Source: Cafeteria roenbergensis (Eukaryota; Sar; Bigyra; Bicosoecida; Cafeteriaceae). From it: a DNA stretch of 64,000 nt. A program made the position numbers and the translations under genes. Positions 48,052 to 58,825 of the stretch are shown here, in pieces. The notes under the pieces were generated by a model. It worked only from the letters and a program-made list of their open reading frames with translations, made no database searches and had not been told where the DNA came from. Where the stretch lies: contig VLTN01000040.1 of assembly GCA_008330645.1 (NCBI GenBank), positions 1 to 64,000 on the forward strand. The letters are read 5' to 3'. The first letter of the stretch is position 1. Each line of letters begins with the position of its first letter.

Positions 48052-49236
48052 GCGCCTTTTCCGTGAGCTTCCTGAGAGCGCAAAAAATAACCAAGGGATG
48101 ACATGTGCGTCGCGGAAGCCCAGGCGCGTGACTCTGACGCGGCCTTGCACGAGCAACGGCCATTCCGAGCGGGCCGCACAGCTGGCAAAAAGCTCCGACC
48201 GTCCGTGCGCCCCTGCAAGTACGCACAGCAGCCGCACGCCGATGCTGATGATGCACCCCGGCTGCTCTCAGAGTCCGATGGGAGCGCAGCCGCCCAGTCA
48301 GCTGGAGCGCGGGCCTTGGCCTAGCCACTGGCAGCAACGGCGGGGTCCTTGGAAGCGTTTTTCTCTGGTCGAGTCGGCTTGGACTCGCCAGCGCCGCGAA
48401 CGCAACGAATGCGGCGCCTGAGCGCTGAGCCATCGAGGAAAGACAGTCCGCGCTGCGGGCATTCCGGCCTGCTTCCTGTAGGCCTCAACCGCTCTCCCGC
48501 CGAGCCGGGGAGGCCCGCCGCGGCCGTGGAGTCCGAGCTCGTGAGGCCAACTCATTGGCACATGCTCGTCAGCAGATGCTCGAGCTACCGCCTGAGACAC
48601 CAGGACTTGTCGGGGAGGAGCGACGGGCCTGTCGAGCCAACCTTGGACGCTTGCCTGGCCCGGTCGCTCAGCGCGAGTGGCGCCGGCGTGAGAGCTTGGG
48701 GTGCGAGGACAGTGACTCCAAGCGGGGCCTGTTCGACCACGTGAGGAAAAGCATCGCCAGCGGCGAACCGCGCCCCCTTTGCGGCCGGCCTCAGCGCCGC
48801 GGCTGCTTGTGTGTATGCCTCAGTTGGGCAGCGATCAGGGCCTCGGCGGATGCCCTCGCGAAGCGTCAGCTCGGCCCGGTCGCAGGCGCCTGCGCGGACG
48901 CGCGCTTTCCCCGGCAGCCCGAATGACGACTCGCGCCGCCTCATTGGGACCAGGGCCGTCCCTTGCTTGCTCGCCATATGGACAGCAGCAGCCCCTGGCA
49001 ACGAGGTCGCCAGCCAGCTCTTGCTCGGCGTTCTGGGCCTTGCTGGTCAGCAGCCTCCGCGAGGAGAAACGGTCCGCCTGGCCAAAGCAGCGTCTGGCCG
49101 ACTCTGTGCCCGCTGCCTTGCGAACCGCCTCAGCGTGTGGGGTCGAGTGACTGTAGCCAAGGCACGGCGACCAGCGCCGTGCGCAGGCCTGCCTGCGAAG
49201 CGAAACGCTGCCAGCCATTCATTTGCACCGCGTGCC
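48052..49236. repeat. Segmental duplication, upstream spacer block, copy 2 (partner 14,209-15,394)
   Basis: This is the near-identical partner of the spacer upstream of copy 1. It ends 223 bp before the 3' end of the fibronectin/Kelch gene. No convincing gene lies within it. Confidence 0.9.
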
Positions 49237-49459
49237 TCCGCGCGTCTGCCCTGCCGCCTTTGGGCCAGCAAGGGACCTCGCAGAGAGGGACAAAGAGCAT
49301 TGAGGCAACTAGAAGCAGCCCTCGCTGGGGCGGGGAGACCCAGCGATACCAACGAGACACCCATCGGATACCACTCGCTTGTCCAAAATGTTTGGAACGC
49401 GCGCCGCAGGCCGCCACCCATCACTGCCACGAGCTGCATGCCTCGCAATCACACGGCGA
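49237..49459. other. Unique intergenic sequence at the right edge of the duplication
   Basis: This is 223 bp between the duplicated spacer and the stop codon of the fibronectin/Kelch gene. It would hold that gene's 3' untranslated region. No coding signal or terminator motif is evident. Confidence 0.5.
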
Positions 49460-52400
49460 TTAGACCGCTCCGATTCCTTGCCACTCCCCCAGACACATTG
49501 CCATTTGCAGCACCATGTCGGTGTCACAGGCGGGTTCGCCAGCGTCGGCCAGCCACGTGGCCGGTCCGGTTGAGGCTGCGTCGGTGCGCAAGCATGCAGC
49601 CCCCCACGCCCATCGGAAGGTCGAGTTGGCTTGCACGCGCCATGAACAGTGCTGGCTCAGAGCCTCAGCGGCGGCCTCTCCGCCTGCGCGAGGCGCCCAT
49701 CCGACTGGACGATGCGCAGCACCAGCAGCGGCTGCTCTGGGGCCCGTGGCACCGTTGGATGCCTCAGACGCCGCGTCGAAGAGCGCAGTGCGCCACTGCT
49801 CGCCGTGCAGCCCAGACCCGCGAGCCCCGCCAACGCCGCTCAGCGCGTCCGCCCGCTGGAACCGGGCGTCGGCCGGTGAGCCAGCCGCTGGAAACCACTC
49901 GCTGGAGCCCACCGCGCGGAGCGGGTGCAGGGGCCCACTGCCGACCGGTGAATGACTCAGGGGTGCAAAGCCTGCGACCTGGGCCGCTAGGATGAAGCGA
50001 CTGCCCCAGGAAGCCGCTGCCTCGCTGCTGCAAGCGGGGTCTGAAGCGTCAGCCACGAGCGCGGAGAACGCAGCCGCGTACGAATCAGACGCCGCCCCTT
50101 CGGCCACAGCGCCCCCTCCTTGGAGCTCGCGCACTGCACCTGCGCCGGTAGGCGTCGCCGCTGCAGCGGCCGCCGCAGCGGCTTCTGTCGCATTTTCGCC
50201 ATTTGTAGCAGCGGTTCGAAACGGCACTACAACGCACGTGGGAGGGGCAGAGACGCGGGAGGCAGGGGCGGAGCCGTCGTCACCACTGAAGCCCCATCTC
50301 GCACTGGCGGTACCGCCAATGCCGGGCGCTGGGCCGGGCGGTGGCAGGTGCGCCAGGGGCAGCTCCCAAGCGTCAGAGCGAAGCCCGAAGGGTGTCTGGC
50401 CCCCGAAGAGCACCAAGCGCGGCGCAGCTACTCCCCGGAGCCTGCTGGCAGAGCCAGCGACGCCCACGAGGGCGAGGCTGGCCCAATCTCGCGCGGCAGG
50501 GCGGCGCCCGGGCCGCGAGGCCAGCGACCGGCGCGCTGCCCAGGCGAGGTCCTCTCGGAGGTGGCGGCGCGCGTGCTCCGCCGCCGATGCGTCCCCTCCA
50601 GCCAGACCCGACGACGCTGCGATGGCTGGAACGGCGCCACTGAGCAGGCCGGTGGCGGGGAGGTACCCCTCGAGCACCGAATCCGGCGCTGCATCGCTGC
50701 CTGCAGCTGCAGGCTGGCCCCTTCCGGGCGCGGAAGCGTCGTTTGGCACCCCCGTGCCGGTGTCTGCGGATGTGGACCTCCCATGTGCGTCCACGATGCC
50801 TCCCCCAGGAGCGCCAGCTGCGCCTCCCGACCGAGCCGAAGAGGCGTATCTTGCTTGCGCTGCGGCGTCCGAGTCGGCCAGGCCCGACCCGGCGCCAACA
50901 ACACCGCTGGCCTCTGAGGCGGCGGCAGCGAGCCCAATGCGCGCGGCACTCAGCGGAGACTCGTCGTGCAGGCCACCTGCCGCTGGGGGGCGCCGCTCAT
51001 TGACAAAGGCGCGCGAGCTGTCCATGGCAGCCGGCGCCGAGGGCGGGGCGGGGCCGACCGGCAGCCACCTGCCGTCAAAGGGCCAGTAGCGCCAGACAGT
51101 GCCGTCGCCGGCGCCCCCGCCACCGTGCCCGGCGGAGGCCGTCGGAAAGCCGCCCAGCGTGAGGAGGCCCCACGGCGAGAGGGCTCCACTGCGCCCGGCG
51201 AACGGAGCACCGCCTCCCACGGACCCGGCACCCGAGAAAGGTGCTGCGCCCATCTCTCCCGGCCCTGCTTGCACGGGCCGCAGCCTGCTCCACATCGCGG
51301 ATCGCGTGTCGAAGCGCCACATGTCGCTGTGCGCCGCATGAGAGCGCCCACCCCACAGGAAGATGGATGAGCCTACTGCCACGGCGGTGGCGTCCGTGCG
51401 GGCGGGGGGCGATGCTGCCGGCTCGCCGCGCATCCGCTCCCCCCCGGACGCGGCCCAGGCGCCGGCCACGCTGCTGCCGGCGGAGAACTGCAAGGCCGCC
51501 GCGTGCTCGAGTGGCCTGGCTGCGGGCTCTGCCGCCGCCTGGTCAGTCCGCCAGTCCGTGGGGTCGGACGCGGCGGCCGCGTGCCTCTGCATCTGCTGCC
51601 AGCGGAAGCGCCGCTCGCAAGGGCCTGTGGACACGGCAAGACGCCAGCCGAGGAGTCGCCCCCGAACGCCGTCACCCTCGTCGTCGCGCACAGCGAGACG
51701 CCACTCACCGGCTGCAGGCATGCCCCGGAAGGACCCGAGCCGGCCGCGGGGGCGGAGCGTGCCCCGCGGGCGCGCGCCTCCTCTGCAGCAGCCCTCCGGT
51801 CCGAGCGTGGCGTCGTCGTCGAACACGAGCCAGTCGCCACCCGCGGCTGCCTCGGCAGAGCTCCTGTCTGTGGGCGACGACTCCGGCGGAGGCAGGGGGG
51901 CGGAGTGCGACTGGGAGGCCTCGCCTGCGTCCAGCCACCCGGTGCGCGGGGCCGCAGCCTCCCAGTCGGCCTCCGAGGCAGAGGTCGCGTTGAACGCAGC
52001 CGCCGCAGCGTCACACCTCTGCCTGTCCGCCGCGCCGGCCCCAACGCTCCCGCCGCCTTGCAGCAGCGTGACGGCAGCGCTGCGCGTCATGCCAGAGCCA
52101 AAGGCCCCCAGCTCCTCGGCTGCGCCGGGGGCGCCCGCTGCGCGCGGGCCTGGCCCAAGCAGCCGCAGCGTGAGCTGCCAGGGACAGGGGTGCGCCACCC
52201 GCACCAGCACTCGCAGCGACAGCACGCACTCCTCGTCGGCGTCGTCCTCTCCAGTGAGGTCCCACGCCGCGGCGGTGTCGGCGGTGGCGCGAAGCAGCCT
52301 CGCTCGCCCGCCGTCCTCGTCCTCGCGCGCGGTCAGCGCAACTTCGTACGACGGCCCGCCGCCCTCCGGAATGCCCCAGTGGCCGAGCTCAGCGCCGCTC

Positions 52401-55400
52401 GCGTTGGGCCCCAGGGCAAGGTCCAGTCCCGCCCGCCCACCGGCCCCGCTCAGCGGTGCGTCGCCGGCAGCGCTCACCTCCACCGCGAACGCGCCAGACG
52501 TGGGCGACGTGACCGTGGCTCCCTCCCAGAGGTACTCGCGCTCCCTGCCGATCGAGAGCCGCCACAGGTCTCCGAGGAAGGGCCCCCCGTCGCCGCGCCA
52601 GTCAGGGTGGCCCCTGCCCCCCCAGACGTACATCCGGCCGCCGACAGCCACGGCCACGTGGCGCTCGCGCCCGATGGGGAGCCCGCTGCCAGCGGCGCCG
52701 CCGCCGCTTGAGAGCCGGGCGAGGGTGCGGGCTGCTGGCTGCGCGGGCAGGAGGCGCCAGGCCCACGTGACGGGGTCGAGCTCCCATGTGGAGGCAGAGG
52801 CCCCAGCGCCAGCTGTGCACGCCGGGCCGACCACGCCGCCGCAGTCGGCGCCGGCGGACATGCCCCCGAAGAGGAGGAGTCGCCCTTGAATCGACACCAT
52901 GGACGCGCCCCGCACGGGCGGGGGCCGGGCTCCGGCGCCGTAACTGGGCGCCAAGCCGAGCATCGCCGCGCGGGCTGTGCTGCCGCGGCTTCCACGGGAG
53001 GGCAGCGGCCGCAGGGGACGCCAGCGGTTTGCGTCCGCTGGTGCGGTGCGCACCGCGACGGGAGGGGACGGCTGCCCGGCTCCTGTGCGCGCGCCGATGG
53101 CGCGGAGGCGGAAGCGGTAGAGCGTGGACGGCGAGAGGCCCGACACGGTGCAGCCGCGGGCGGCAGGCCCCAGCGAGGCGCAGGCCTGCGTCCACTCGTC
53201 CGAGGGGGGGCCGCCGGCCGCCTCGAGCACGTAGCCGGCCGCTGGCGACGTCAGGCCAGGAGCTGTGGCAAGCGGACCGCGAACGGCAGGCAGCGCGCGC
53301 GTCAGCACTGCCGGCCAGGTGAGCCGCACTGACGTTTGACGAGCAGATGCCACGACGGGCGCCGGTGGCTGCGGCACGTCCAGCAGCCCGCCCGGGGCCA
53401 GGGCAGCAGCCTCTGGCATGGCAGCTGCCCAGAGGAAGCTGACGCCGCCCCCGCCCCCGCTGCCGTCCACGCCGCCCCCGCCGCCCCCGCCGCCAAAGAG
53501 GCCTCCGCCCCCACCGCCCCCGCCCTCCTTGCCACTGCCCCCGCGGCCACCAAGCCCGAACGAGCCGGCCCCCGCGCGGGCGCGCGCATCCTGCGAGTTC
53601 ACGCTGTCGGCCTGCCCGCCAAGGGCTGTGACCCAGTCGACCGTCCCGGAGACGCCGGCAGCGCCGCCCCAGCCGGCGAGGCCCGGGCCGCCGCCCCCTG
53701 CGCCCCGTGAGAAGTTGGCTCCCGGCGTGCGGCCCCAGTCCCGGTGCAGGTGGTCGGGGGGCAGGTCGGCGTCGTCGCGGCCGTCGTTGAAGGCGCCCCT
53801 CGCCGCACCGGCGGGGTCGTCGCGCGCCGACACTGGCGTTGACACGGGCGACTCACCGGCAGAGCGGGCGGGCGCAAGCGCCGCCGCTGCCTCCCGGTCT
53901 GCAGCGACGGGGCCCTCGGGCCCTCGGAACGCGGCGAGAGCGGAAGCTGCGGCCACGGCCGGAAGGCCCCCCCCGCCGCCGCCGCCCGCGCAGCAGTAGT
54001 CAGTCGCGCCACCACCGCCGCCGCCCGCCGCCACGAGCACAGGCACCAGCTCGTCGTAGCCGGGACGAGCCGGCGCGAGCGGAGCACCCGTGCCCGGCAC
54101 GCCAGCCCTGCCCACCGCCGGGTGGAGCACTGCGCTTCCCGTGGCCGCAGACTGCGGGTCCGCCCCCGAAGGAACAGGCCGCCGCCGGGGCAGTGTGCCC
54201 CAAACCCACGTCGCGCCGCCGCCCCCGCCGCCTGCAGCCTCCCCGGCGCCGCCCGGCGCGCCGCCGCCTTCGCCCCCTGCTCCGGGCGAGGACCCGGCGG
54301 CCCCCGCCCCGCCGCCCCCGACCTGCACCACCAGCCGGGCGCCCTCCGTCACCCGCAAGCGGCCCTGCACGAAGGCGCCGGCAGCGCCCATGCCCAGCGT
54401 GGCCGCGTGGCCCCCTCCCCCGCCGGCGCCCCACGCCTTGAGCTCCACCGTGACGGCGCCCGCTGGCACCTCCAGCTCCACCGGCCCCCACCGCACGGCG
54501 GCCTCCGCCTCGGACGCGGCGGCTCCGCGCTCCACCGCCGCCACAGCCGCCGCTGCGCCAGCTGCGCGCACAATGACCACACCGCGCCGCCGCTCGATGC
54601 TCGGCCGCGCCCCCTCCGCCCTCCCGGCCTCCGCCACGTCGACGGCCTCGCCCTCTGCGGAGAGGAACCTGGCCACGAGAAGGCCGCCCCCGCCGGCCTC
54701 GCCCGGGCCTCCCCCGAGCGCAACGCCCCCCTCGTAGTCGGGGTCCAGCGCACCCGCGGTCCCGGGCAGCATGCCCGACCCGGCCGACCACGTCGCACCC
54801 ACAGCCGATCCCTGCGCAGCGCTAAAGGCTGGCGCCGCGTCCGCACCAGCCGGCGAGCCCGAGGTGTTTCCGCCCCCAGGGCCGGATGCCGACGTCGGCA
54901 GGCCCACCAGCGCCAGCAGGGGCGCGCCCCTGGCAACGCCAGTGGCGCGCCGCCACGCCGCCTCTGAGGCCAGGACGCCAGCCCGAAGCAGCGCCGGGGT
55001 GGACTGAGCGCCCGAGAGGGGCGCCACGCCCTCTGGCAGCGGCTCCAGCGGCAGCGGAGTGCGCAGGCGGAGCGTGGGCGGGGACCACTCCCCAGCCCGC
55101 TGGGCGAAGGCCGGGCGGCCCGCGGCATCCAGCGGGGGCAGGAGGCGGGCCCGAGAGCGGAACTGGTACGCCGTGCCCGGGATAAGGCCGCCCAACACAG
55201 CGCTGGCCAGGGCAGTCGGCGCGGCACCCGTCCCCGGCGCCGGCTCCGTCGCGGCGACGGCCGGATCCTCGCCCGTCCGGGCGTCCACCACAGCGGCGCG
55301 CAGGGACACTTGGGGGGGCAGGCGCAGGTCTGTGGGGATGAGGCGGGGCACGTGGCCGCACGCCGCGGCGAACTCGGCCCTCCACAGCCGGATTGCCGCG

Positions 55401-57787
55401 TCGGCGCCGGGCAGCACCGCCGGCGGGCTCGTGGCCACCCGCACCAGCGACGCACCCGGAAGGACCCCGCTCCCCGGCCCCACGCTGGGGAGAGCCGCTC
55501 GCAGCAGGGCGTCGACCGCGTCCCGCACCTGCTCGGCGGAGGCGTTCCAGGGCAACGGGCCGGACACGGGGGCCTCGGCCGCGGGGGTGGACGACGCTCC
55601 AAGGGACAGCCGGAACGAGCCGGCAGGGGCTTGTGGCGGGACCTCGGACGGGGCTGCGGCCAGGATCAGGTCCTGGACGGCCGGCTCGTGCGCGGGCAGG
55701 GCGGGGGCGGCGGTGCCCGCGATGGGCAGCGCCCTTGCAGCCGGCTGCCAGACGCCGCCCATGGCTCGGCGGTCGACGTCCAGGACAGCCCGCCAGCCGG
55801 CCGGGAGGCGCAGGCTCCCAGCTGCCGGCGCCTCCTCGGCCGCCGAGAGGCCGGCGGCGGGAGGGGCGGGGGCAGGCGGCGCCACCGGGCTCCAGCGCAG
55901 CCGGGCCGCGGTCGGGCTCACCGTGGCGGCTTCGCCAGCGGCCTCCAGGTCGTCCGCTGCCGCCAGCCCGTCGGGGGACCTCCACAGCTGCGGGGACGGT
56001 CCGGCGCCCCCTCTGCTCGGCACCGCGCCGTCAGCTGACGCCGTGCCGTTGGGAGCGCTGCCTCCTACCGGAGTGCCCGGGCCGGGCCGGTAGAGCGGGA
56101 ACACGAGAAGAGGGGGACCGGGCAGGGCCGCTGACGTCGACCCCACGACTGCGGGTGCGGACCACGGCCCGGCCAGCGTGCCGGCAAGCCAGCGGGCTCG
56201 TGCCTCGTAGCGGGTGCCCGGCTTCAGAGCTTTAGCGGTGACCACGACGCCCTCCGCAGCCCACCCGGCAGGGTGGACGCCGGGGGGCGGCGGCGGCAGC
56301 CCTGCGGCCTCCGCAGAGGCGCCACCCTGGGCGCCGAATGTTGCCAGGGCGGTGGGGGGCAGGGACCGCCACTGGCCGGGCGCCGCGGCGCCGGGCTCGG
56401 CACTCAACGCCCAGCCCAGCGCAGCATCTGGCGACGCTGCCTGGGCGGAAGGCAGCGAGCGGACCTGCACCTGGACGAAGAGCGGCGCCGACGCTGCTGC
56501 GGCAGCCGCAGCTGCTGCGGCGGCCGCCTCGGCGAACGGCCCGCCCAGGCGGCTGCTCGCCCGTGCCCCGTCTGCAGGCAGGGATGTGGCGGACGAGCGG
56601 CCTGTCTCCGCCGGAGAGGGCCCCACCAGCAGGCTGAGGGTGGTGCGGGTCGCGGCACCGGCTGCCCGGGGCGCCGCTGCGCGCGGGAGCGTCACGCTTT
56701 CAGGGGCCGTGCTGGCGGGGGCGGAAGCGGCGCTGAACGGGCCCCAGCCGTCTGCCGACCGCGCCGCAACGCGGAAGCGGTAGGCTGCTCCCGGGAGCAA
56801 GCCGACCACGCGCTGCCTGCACGACCCCACGGCTGCGCCGGCAAGGGGGGCCTGCTCTGCCGCGGCGTTGGACGTGGCGGGGCGCCCGCTGGTGCAAGCT
56901 TCTCCGGCTGGCACGTCCGGGGAGGGCGGGAGGCTCCCCGCGCGCAGCCGCCGCACCAGCACGTTGCCCTGTCCCCCGCCTCCAGTCCAGCTCTGCTCAA
57001 ACCCCTCCTCTGCGGCGACCGCCAGCAGCGGCAGAGCCCCCCGCGGCGCGGTTGGGCCCTGTCCCCCCCGGCCGCCGTCGGCATCGGTGTCGAAGACGAC
57101 CCTCCACGCGAAGCCTCCGTCGAGAAAGGGCCCCCACCGGCGCACCTCGACCTCGCTGACGGCCTCGAGCCCTTCCAAGGCCGCCTTCACCTCCGCCGCC
57201 GTCGCGTTGAACGCAAGCCACCGCGTGACTGTGACCCGCTCCGGGTCCCCCTCGACCGCTGCGTCGGCGGCTCCGACTGGGGACCTGGCCGAGAGGCGGA
57301 ACCGGCCGCTCGCGAGCCTGGTGCTGGCGCCGCTGCTGCCGATGCCGCCCCCAGCTCGGACACGGACCTCCTGGACCTCGAGCACCGCTGAGGGGGGCAG
57401 CGAGCGAGGGGGGCCCGCGAGTCGCGCGCCTTCCGACACGATGGCGCCCGTGCCTCCTGCGGCAGCGTCGGTGCGGCCGGCAAATGCGGCCGACGGCGCC
57501 ACGCCTGCCAGCAGCGCTGGGCCGGTCGACGACGGCCTCACCTCCTTCCACTCGCCATCGCCGCCATCGCGGCGAGCTTCCAAGCGGAAGCCTTCGACTG
57601 GGCCGCCTAGCGACGGCGGGGGCTGCCACAGCAAGGTCACTCCGCTGGCTGTTGCTTCCGAGGCAACTGCAAATGGGGCGTGGGGCGCCAGGGGCACTGA
57701 GGTGCCCAACGCCGCCACGGAGAGCCATGCGAGCACACACCCAACTGCGCGGGCCAGCCGCCACGCCCTCTGGGCGGCGGTCGCCAT
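49460..57787 (-). CDS. Large secreted/surface protein with fibronectin-III, glycine-rich, Kelch and P-like domains
   Basis: 2,775 residues in one frame. The start at 57,787 sits in a GCCATGG context and opens MATAAQRAWRLARAVG, with a hydrophobic signal peptide ending about residue 30. Domains in order: fibronectin-III (about 30-115); a module with FNATAAEVKAALEGLE (about 125-260) that recurs as NASAEQVRDAVDALL near 750; further fibronectin-III pieces (about 320, 515 and 865); a glycine-rich domain like that of ALK/LTK receptors (about 1,100-1,460, with AWGAGGGGGHAATLG and VLVAAGGGGGGATDYCC); fibronectin-III (about 1,470-1,580); Kelch blades (LLLFGG, MYVWGG, IFLWGG, LVLFGG; about 1,620-2,480); and a P/Homo-B-like insert (about 1,835-2,060, GEWRLAVRDDEGDG then GWRLAVS). 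No C-terminal membrane span is seen, so it is secreted or lacks a recognised anchor exon. An extracellular recognition or matrix role is inferred; no catalytic domain is visible. Confidence 0.8.
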   Translation of the reverse strand: MATAAQRAWRLARAVGCVLAWLSVAALGTSVPLAPHAPFAVASEATASGVTLLWQPPPSLGGPVEGFRLEARRDGGDGEWKEVRPSSTGPALLAGVAPSAAFAGRTDAAAGGTGAIVSEGARLAGPPRSLPPSAVLEVQEVRVRAGGGIGSSGASTRLASGRFRLSARSPVGAADAAVEGDPERVTVTRWLAFNATAAEVKAALEGLEAVSEVEVRRWGPFLDGGFAWRVVFDTDADGGRGGQGPTAPRGALPLLAVAAEEGFEQSWTGGGGQGNVLVRRLRAGSLPPSPDVPAGEACTSGRPATSNAAAEQAPLAGAAVGSCRQRVVGLLPGAAYRFRVAARSADGWGPFSAASAPASTAPESVTLPRAAAPRAAGAATRTTLSLLVGPSPAETGRSSATSLPADGARASSRLGGPFAEAAAAAAAAAAAASAPLFVQVQVRSLPSAQAASPDAALGWALSAEPGAAAPGQWRSLPPTALATFGAQGGASAEAAGLPPPPPGVHPAGWAAEGVVVTAKALKPGTRYEARARWLAGTLAGPWSAPAVVGSTSAALPGPPLLVFPLYRPGPGTPVGGSAPNGTASADGAVPSRGGAGPSPQLWRSPDGLAAADDLEAAGEAATVSPTAARLRWSPVAPPAPAPPAAGLSAAEEAPAAGSLRLPAGWRAVLDVDRRAMGGVWQPAARALPIAGTAAPALPAHEPAVQDLILAAAPSEVPPQAPAGSFRLSLGASSTPAAEAPVSGPLPWNASAEQVRDAVDALLRAALPSVGPGSGVLPGASLVRVATSPPAVLPGADAAIRLWRAEFAAACGHVPRLIPTDLRLPPQVSLRAAVVDARTGEDPAVAATEPAPGTGAAPTALASAVLGGLIPGTAYQFRSRARLLPPLDAAGRPAFAQRAGEWSPPTLRLRTPLPLEPLPEGVAPLSGAQSTPALLRAGVLASEAAWRRATGVARGAPLLALVGLPTSASGPGGGNTSGSPAGADAAPAFSAAQGSAVGATWSAGSGMLPGTAGALDPDYEGGVALGGGPGEAGGGGLLVARFLSAEGEAVDVAEAGRAEGARPSIERRRGVVIVRAAGAAAAVAAVERGAAASEAEAAVRWGPVELEVPAGAVTVELKAWGAGGGGGHAATLGMGAAGAFVQGRLRVTEGARLVVQVGGGGAGAAGSSPGAGGEGGGAPGGAGEAAGGGGGGATWVWGTLPRRRPVPSGADPQSAATGSAVLHPAVGRAGVPGTGAPLAPARPGYDELVPVLVAAGGGGGGATDYCCAGGGGGGGLPAVAAASALAAFRGPEGPVAADREAAAALAPARSAGESPVSTPVSARDDPAGAARGAFNDGRDDADLPPDHLHRDWGRTPGANFSRGAGGGGPGLAGWGGAAGVSGTVDWVTALGGQADSVNSQDARARAGAGSFGLGGRGGSGKEGGGGGGGGLFGGGGGGGGVDGSGGGGGVSFLWAAAMPEAAALAPGGLLDVPQPPAPVVASARQTSVRLTWPAVLTRALPAVRGPLATAPGLTSPAAGYVLEAAGGPPSDEWTQACASLGPAARGCTVSGLSPSTLYRFRLRAIGARTGAGQPSPPVAVRTAPADANRWRPLRPLPSRGSRGSTARAAMLGLAPSYGAGARPPPVRGASMVSIQGRLLLFGGMSAGADCGGVVGPACTAGAGASASTWELDPVTWAWRLLPAQPAARTLARLSSGGGAAGSGLPIGRERHVAVAVGGRMYVWGGRGHPDWRGDGGPFLGDLWRLSIGREREYLWEGATVTSPTSGAFAVEVSAAGDAPLSGAGGRAGLDLALGPNASGAELGHWGIPEGGGPSYEVALTAREDEDGGRARLLRATADTAAAWDLTGEDDADEECVLSLRVLVRVAHPCPWQLTLRLLGPGPRAAGAPGAAEELGAFGSGMTRSAAVTLLQGGGSVGAGAADRQRCDAAAAAFNATSASEADWEAAAPRTGWLDAGEASQSHSAPLPPPESSPTDRSSAEAAAGGDWLVFDDDATLGPEGCCRGGARPRGTLRPRGRLGSFRGMPAAGEWRLAVRDDEGDGVRGRLLGWRLAVSTGPCERRFRWQQMQRHAAAASDPTDWRTDQAAAEPAARPLEHAAALQFSAGSSVAGAWAASGGERMRGEPAASPPARTDATAVAVGSSIFLWGGRSHAAHSDMWRFDTRSAMWSRLRPVQAGPGEMGAAPFSGAGSVGGGAPFAGRSGALSPWGLLTLGGFPTASAGHGGGGAGDGTVWRYWPFDGRWLPVGPAPPSAPAAMDSSRAFVNERRPPAAGGLHDESPLSAARIGLAAAASEASGVVGAGSGLADSDAAAQARYASSARSGGAAGAPGGGIVDAHGRSTSADTGTGVPNDASAPGRGQPAAAGSDAAPDSVLEGYLPATGLLSGAVPAIAASSGLAGGDASAAEHARRHLREDLAWAARRSLASRPGRRPAARDWASLALVGVAGSASRLRGVAAPRLVLFGGQTPFGLRSDAWELPLAHLPPPGPAPGIGGTASARWGFSGDDGSAPASRVSAPPTCVVVPFRTAATNGENATEAAAAAAAAATPTGAGAVRELQGGGAVAEGAASDSYAAAFSALVADASDPACSSEAAASWGSRFILAAQVAGFAPLSHSPVGSGPLHPLRAVGSSEWFPAAGSPADARFQRADALSGVGGARGSGLHGEQWRTALFDAASEASNGATGPRAAAAGAAHRPVGWAPRAGGEAAAEALSQHCSWRVQANSTFRWAWGAACLRTDAASTGPATWLADAGEPACDTDMVLQMAMCLGEWQGIGAV

Positions 57788-58825
57788 GGCGTTGGCCTCG
57801 GCGTTGCGCAGAGCACCCAAACAGAACCGGTGCAAGCTTAGGGCCGCCGCCTCCCCAAGGCCGCGCGGCAAGAGCCTGTCACGCGACTGGTGGTGGTCGG
57901 CGCAAGACCAGCGCCCGCGGCAGCCGCGCTGTGCCAGCGCTGCAAGCTTGCCAGGCGGCGCGTTGCGGCGGCGCAGAGTTCAAGCAAACACTCACGCCTG
58001 CAGAGCCACAGTTCAGAGTTTTGGATGCGTTTGGGAACTTGGCCTGATTCAGCTTCGCCAACGGCCTGGTGCTGCTCTGATGCGACAGCGCGTCGCACCT
58101 CTGGTATTGCTGGAACTGTTGATGCATTCCTTGTTCGTGCAAACCGGCGAGCAAGGAGCAGGCCGGAGGGAGAGGACAAAAAAAAATCTGCAGACGCTTT
58201 CCCTTCCACATGGTTCTGCCCGAAAGCACGCTGACGGAGGGTCGCGGCGCGTTTGAGGCGGCGTAGCAAAGCGCTGGCACCGATATATGGCCCAAGCCTG
58301 TGCCCGTTCCGGGACGATAAGTCGCACAGCGGCCACGAAACAATGGAGACGTTTCCGCACCGACGCGCCGATGGCAGTCATTGAGTCTAAAATCATTGCC
58401 ACTCTGGTCTCCCGTCAGTTCCAGAGCGTACGCTCTCGGGCCATAATCTGCCAGCTGGTCTACCAGCTATTTCGCGCAGGTGAAAGGTGTGGCTCAATCG
58501 CTCGCCATGCAGCCTGTGCAGTTTGAGCCGAGAGTGCGAGAGCAGGCACATGGAAATTGATCCAGAGTGAAAAACGCTGCCGAACGCATAAATTCGTATC
58601 CAACGCGTGAAGAACAGCATGCAAACAGCTGGTTTGAGCTCCCCTTTGTATCCCATAACGTATGTGAATTGCGAGCACTTTTTGTTTTTGCCCAGCTATC
58701 TTTTTGCATTGCAGGCGGCGCTGGTCGGGTTATCCGGCGCCAGGTGCTGCATCAAACTCCGCGCACAGAAACGATGAAAAGGCGCAGTACCCGCAACCAG
58801 CGGTCGATTGCACGCCAAGGCCGGC
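57788..58825. other. Intergenic spacer between the ABCA gene and the fibronectin/Kelch gene
   Basis: Both flanking genes are on the minus strand. This 1,038-bp stretch should hold the ABCA 3' untranslated region (right part) and the promoter of the fibronectin/Kelch gene (left part). It is visibly more AT-rich than its neighbours, with an A9 run near 58,178 and ATATAT near 58,281. No coding sequence or RNA gene is recognised. Confidence 0.5.

Noticed and set aside
48811-49995. 394-codon plus-strand frame across the spacer into the fibronectin/Kelch gene
   Set aside because: It crosses the duplication edge and runs antisense into a well-supported coding region, and its first third is spacer sequence with no protein features.
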